Notes under the pieces: generated by a model
Told to the model about the DNA's origin: nothing
Seen by the model: the letters and a program-made list of their open reading frames with translations, nothing else
The model's database searches: none
Shown here: positions 21,380-22,022 of the stretch, in pieces
How positions within the stretch are numbered: the stretch's first letter is position 1
Layout of the letters: every line of letters starts with the position of its first letter
Source of the DNA: an uncultured Verrucomicrobiales bacterium
GTDB lineage: Bacteria; Verrucomicrobiota; Verrucomicrobiia; Verrucomicrobiales; Akkermansiaceae
Reading direction: 5' to 3'
DNA: 22,022 nucleotides
Assembly: GCA_937901085.1 (NCBI GenBank)
Contig: CALCHQ010000056.1
Span: 1-22,022, forward strand
Made by a program: the position numbers and the translations under genes

Positions 21380-22022
21380 TCAGTTACGCTGCTGTTCCAC
21401 CATGTTCTTGATGACACCGTTGAACTTCTTGTGTTCGATGCCAAGGGCCGAAATGCGGGCCAGCTCGTTATTGATGGATTTGTTGAGCGCAGCAGCCGTG
21501 GCACGGGAAGCCTGGTGTACCGGAAGGTTCTCTTCCTCTTCTTCCATGATTTTCACCGTACCGAGTGCCGTCACCGTCCCCGAAGCGGCTTCTTCATCAA
21601 TCACCTTGCCATAAATTTTCTCAAGGGGCTTCACCGCCTTGGCGGCACTCTTCTCATTCCGCACCGTACGCAGAACCTTGAGCGTCTTCTTCTGATTCTC
21701 GATGTACAGCTTGGTTTCTTCCTTGAGCATCTTGTCATCCTCACGGCGTTCCTCAGCAGAACGGGAGTCCAGCTTGGCCTGGGCTTCAGCCGCAGCATCG
21801 CTCTTAGCCTTGCGGGCAGCGCGCTCGGCTTCCACTTCGCCCTCGCCCTTGAGGGTCTGCGCCCAGGCAATACCGTCCACCACCTTGCGGGAGGCGAGGA
21901 ACAGACCCGCCAGCACCAGTTCTTTTACCGCGTTGGCGTTGGCACCGGGGGTGTTGAACACCACGATGCCCTGGTCGGCGCAGGCGGTCAGGGGAATGTT
22001 GTTCACACCTGCGCCGGCACGG
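21380..22022 (-). CDS. SerA N-terminal fragment fused to a charged coiled-coil tail (5' partial)
   Basis: The frame is open to the right edge; 213 residues are visible. Visible residues 1 to about 62 are the substrate-binding part of D-3-phosphoglycerate dehydrogenase (RAGAGVNNIP, FNTPGANANAVKELVLAG, GIAWAQTLKGEGE). In an ordinary SerA the next residues lead into the NAD-binding GLGxIG domain. Here they change, at about nt 21835, into about 150 residues rich in Ala, Glu, Lys and Arg with strong coiled-coil character. This tail has a helical unit (KVLRTVRNEKSAAKAVKPLE) of a kind common in secreted or lipoprotein helical repeats of this group, which is recollection rather than search. No NAD site is present, so it cannot be a working dehydrogenase as read. 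No frameshift is evident. Genuine fusion, recombination remnant or assembly chimera are all possible. Confidence 0.75.
   Translation of the reverse strand, partial: RAGAGVNNIPLTACADQGIVVFNTPGANANAVKELVLAGLFLASRKVVDGIAWAQTLKGEGEVEAERAARKAKSDAAAEAQAKLDSRSAEERREDDKMLKEETKLYIENQKKTLKVLRTVRNEKSAAKAVKPLEKIYGKVIDEEAASGTVTALGTVKIMEEEEENLPVHQASRATAAALNKSINNELARISALGIEHKKFNGVIKNMVEQQRN

Overview
The window is about 22 kb of a GC-rich genome (the core genes are near 60-65% G+C in the stretches I counted). It looks like a Gram-negative anaerobe of the Verrucomicrobiota, probably close to Akkermansia. This is inferred from the gene mix: a dephospho-CoA kinase fused to Rho, Bat aerotolerance genes, a SerA of the Bacteroidetes/Verrucomicrobia type, outer-membrane and 3D-domain proteins, and promoters of TTGnnn-17-TAGAAT type. 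No rRNA gene is present to settle the taxonomy.

Layout. Positions 1-3854 (+) hold the 3' part of a BatD-BatE fusion followed by an OmpR-type response regulator and its histidine kinase, apparently one operon. It ends at a bidirectional terminator shared with a convergent o-succinylbenzoate synthase (menC, menaquinone pathway). Positions 4983-6230 (+) carry a small membrane protein and a short PdxA. Positions 6458-7256 (+) hold a secreted 3D-domain protein. A CAU-anticodon tRNA and an iron-sulfur flavoprotein-like gene lie on the minus strand at 7372-8131.

Positions 8198-13169 (+) are the most unusual part. ligA encodes a 1041-residue NAD-dependent DNA ligase in which about 335 extra residues interrupt the last helix-hairpin-helix region. 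From about 9830 the DNA becomes AT-rich. This continues through the ligase BRCT domain and a second gene that encodes a zinc-ribbon/BRCT protein, and it stops at the start of a pfkB-family kinase gene. A small outer-membrane beta-barrel gene follows, then coaE-rho.

From 15951 to the right edge every gene is on the minus strand. They are comEC (with a degenerate C-terminal metallo-beta-lactamase-like domain), a cysteine desulfurase, coaD, a GNAT acetyltransferase broken by a -1 frameshift, a membrane protein, a small secreted His/Cys-rich peptide, and a partial SerA N-terminal fragment fused in frame to an unrelated charged coiled-coil tail.

Two themes cross the window. First, many genes have a good -35/-10 pair ending only 6-13 nt before the start codon, which predicts leaderless mRNAs. 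Second, several proteins are fused, interrupted or chimeric (BatD-BatE, CoaE-Rho, LigA with insert, SerA with coiled coil). Both last steps of CoA synthesis (coaD, coaE) are encoded within about 5.6 kb.
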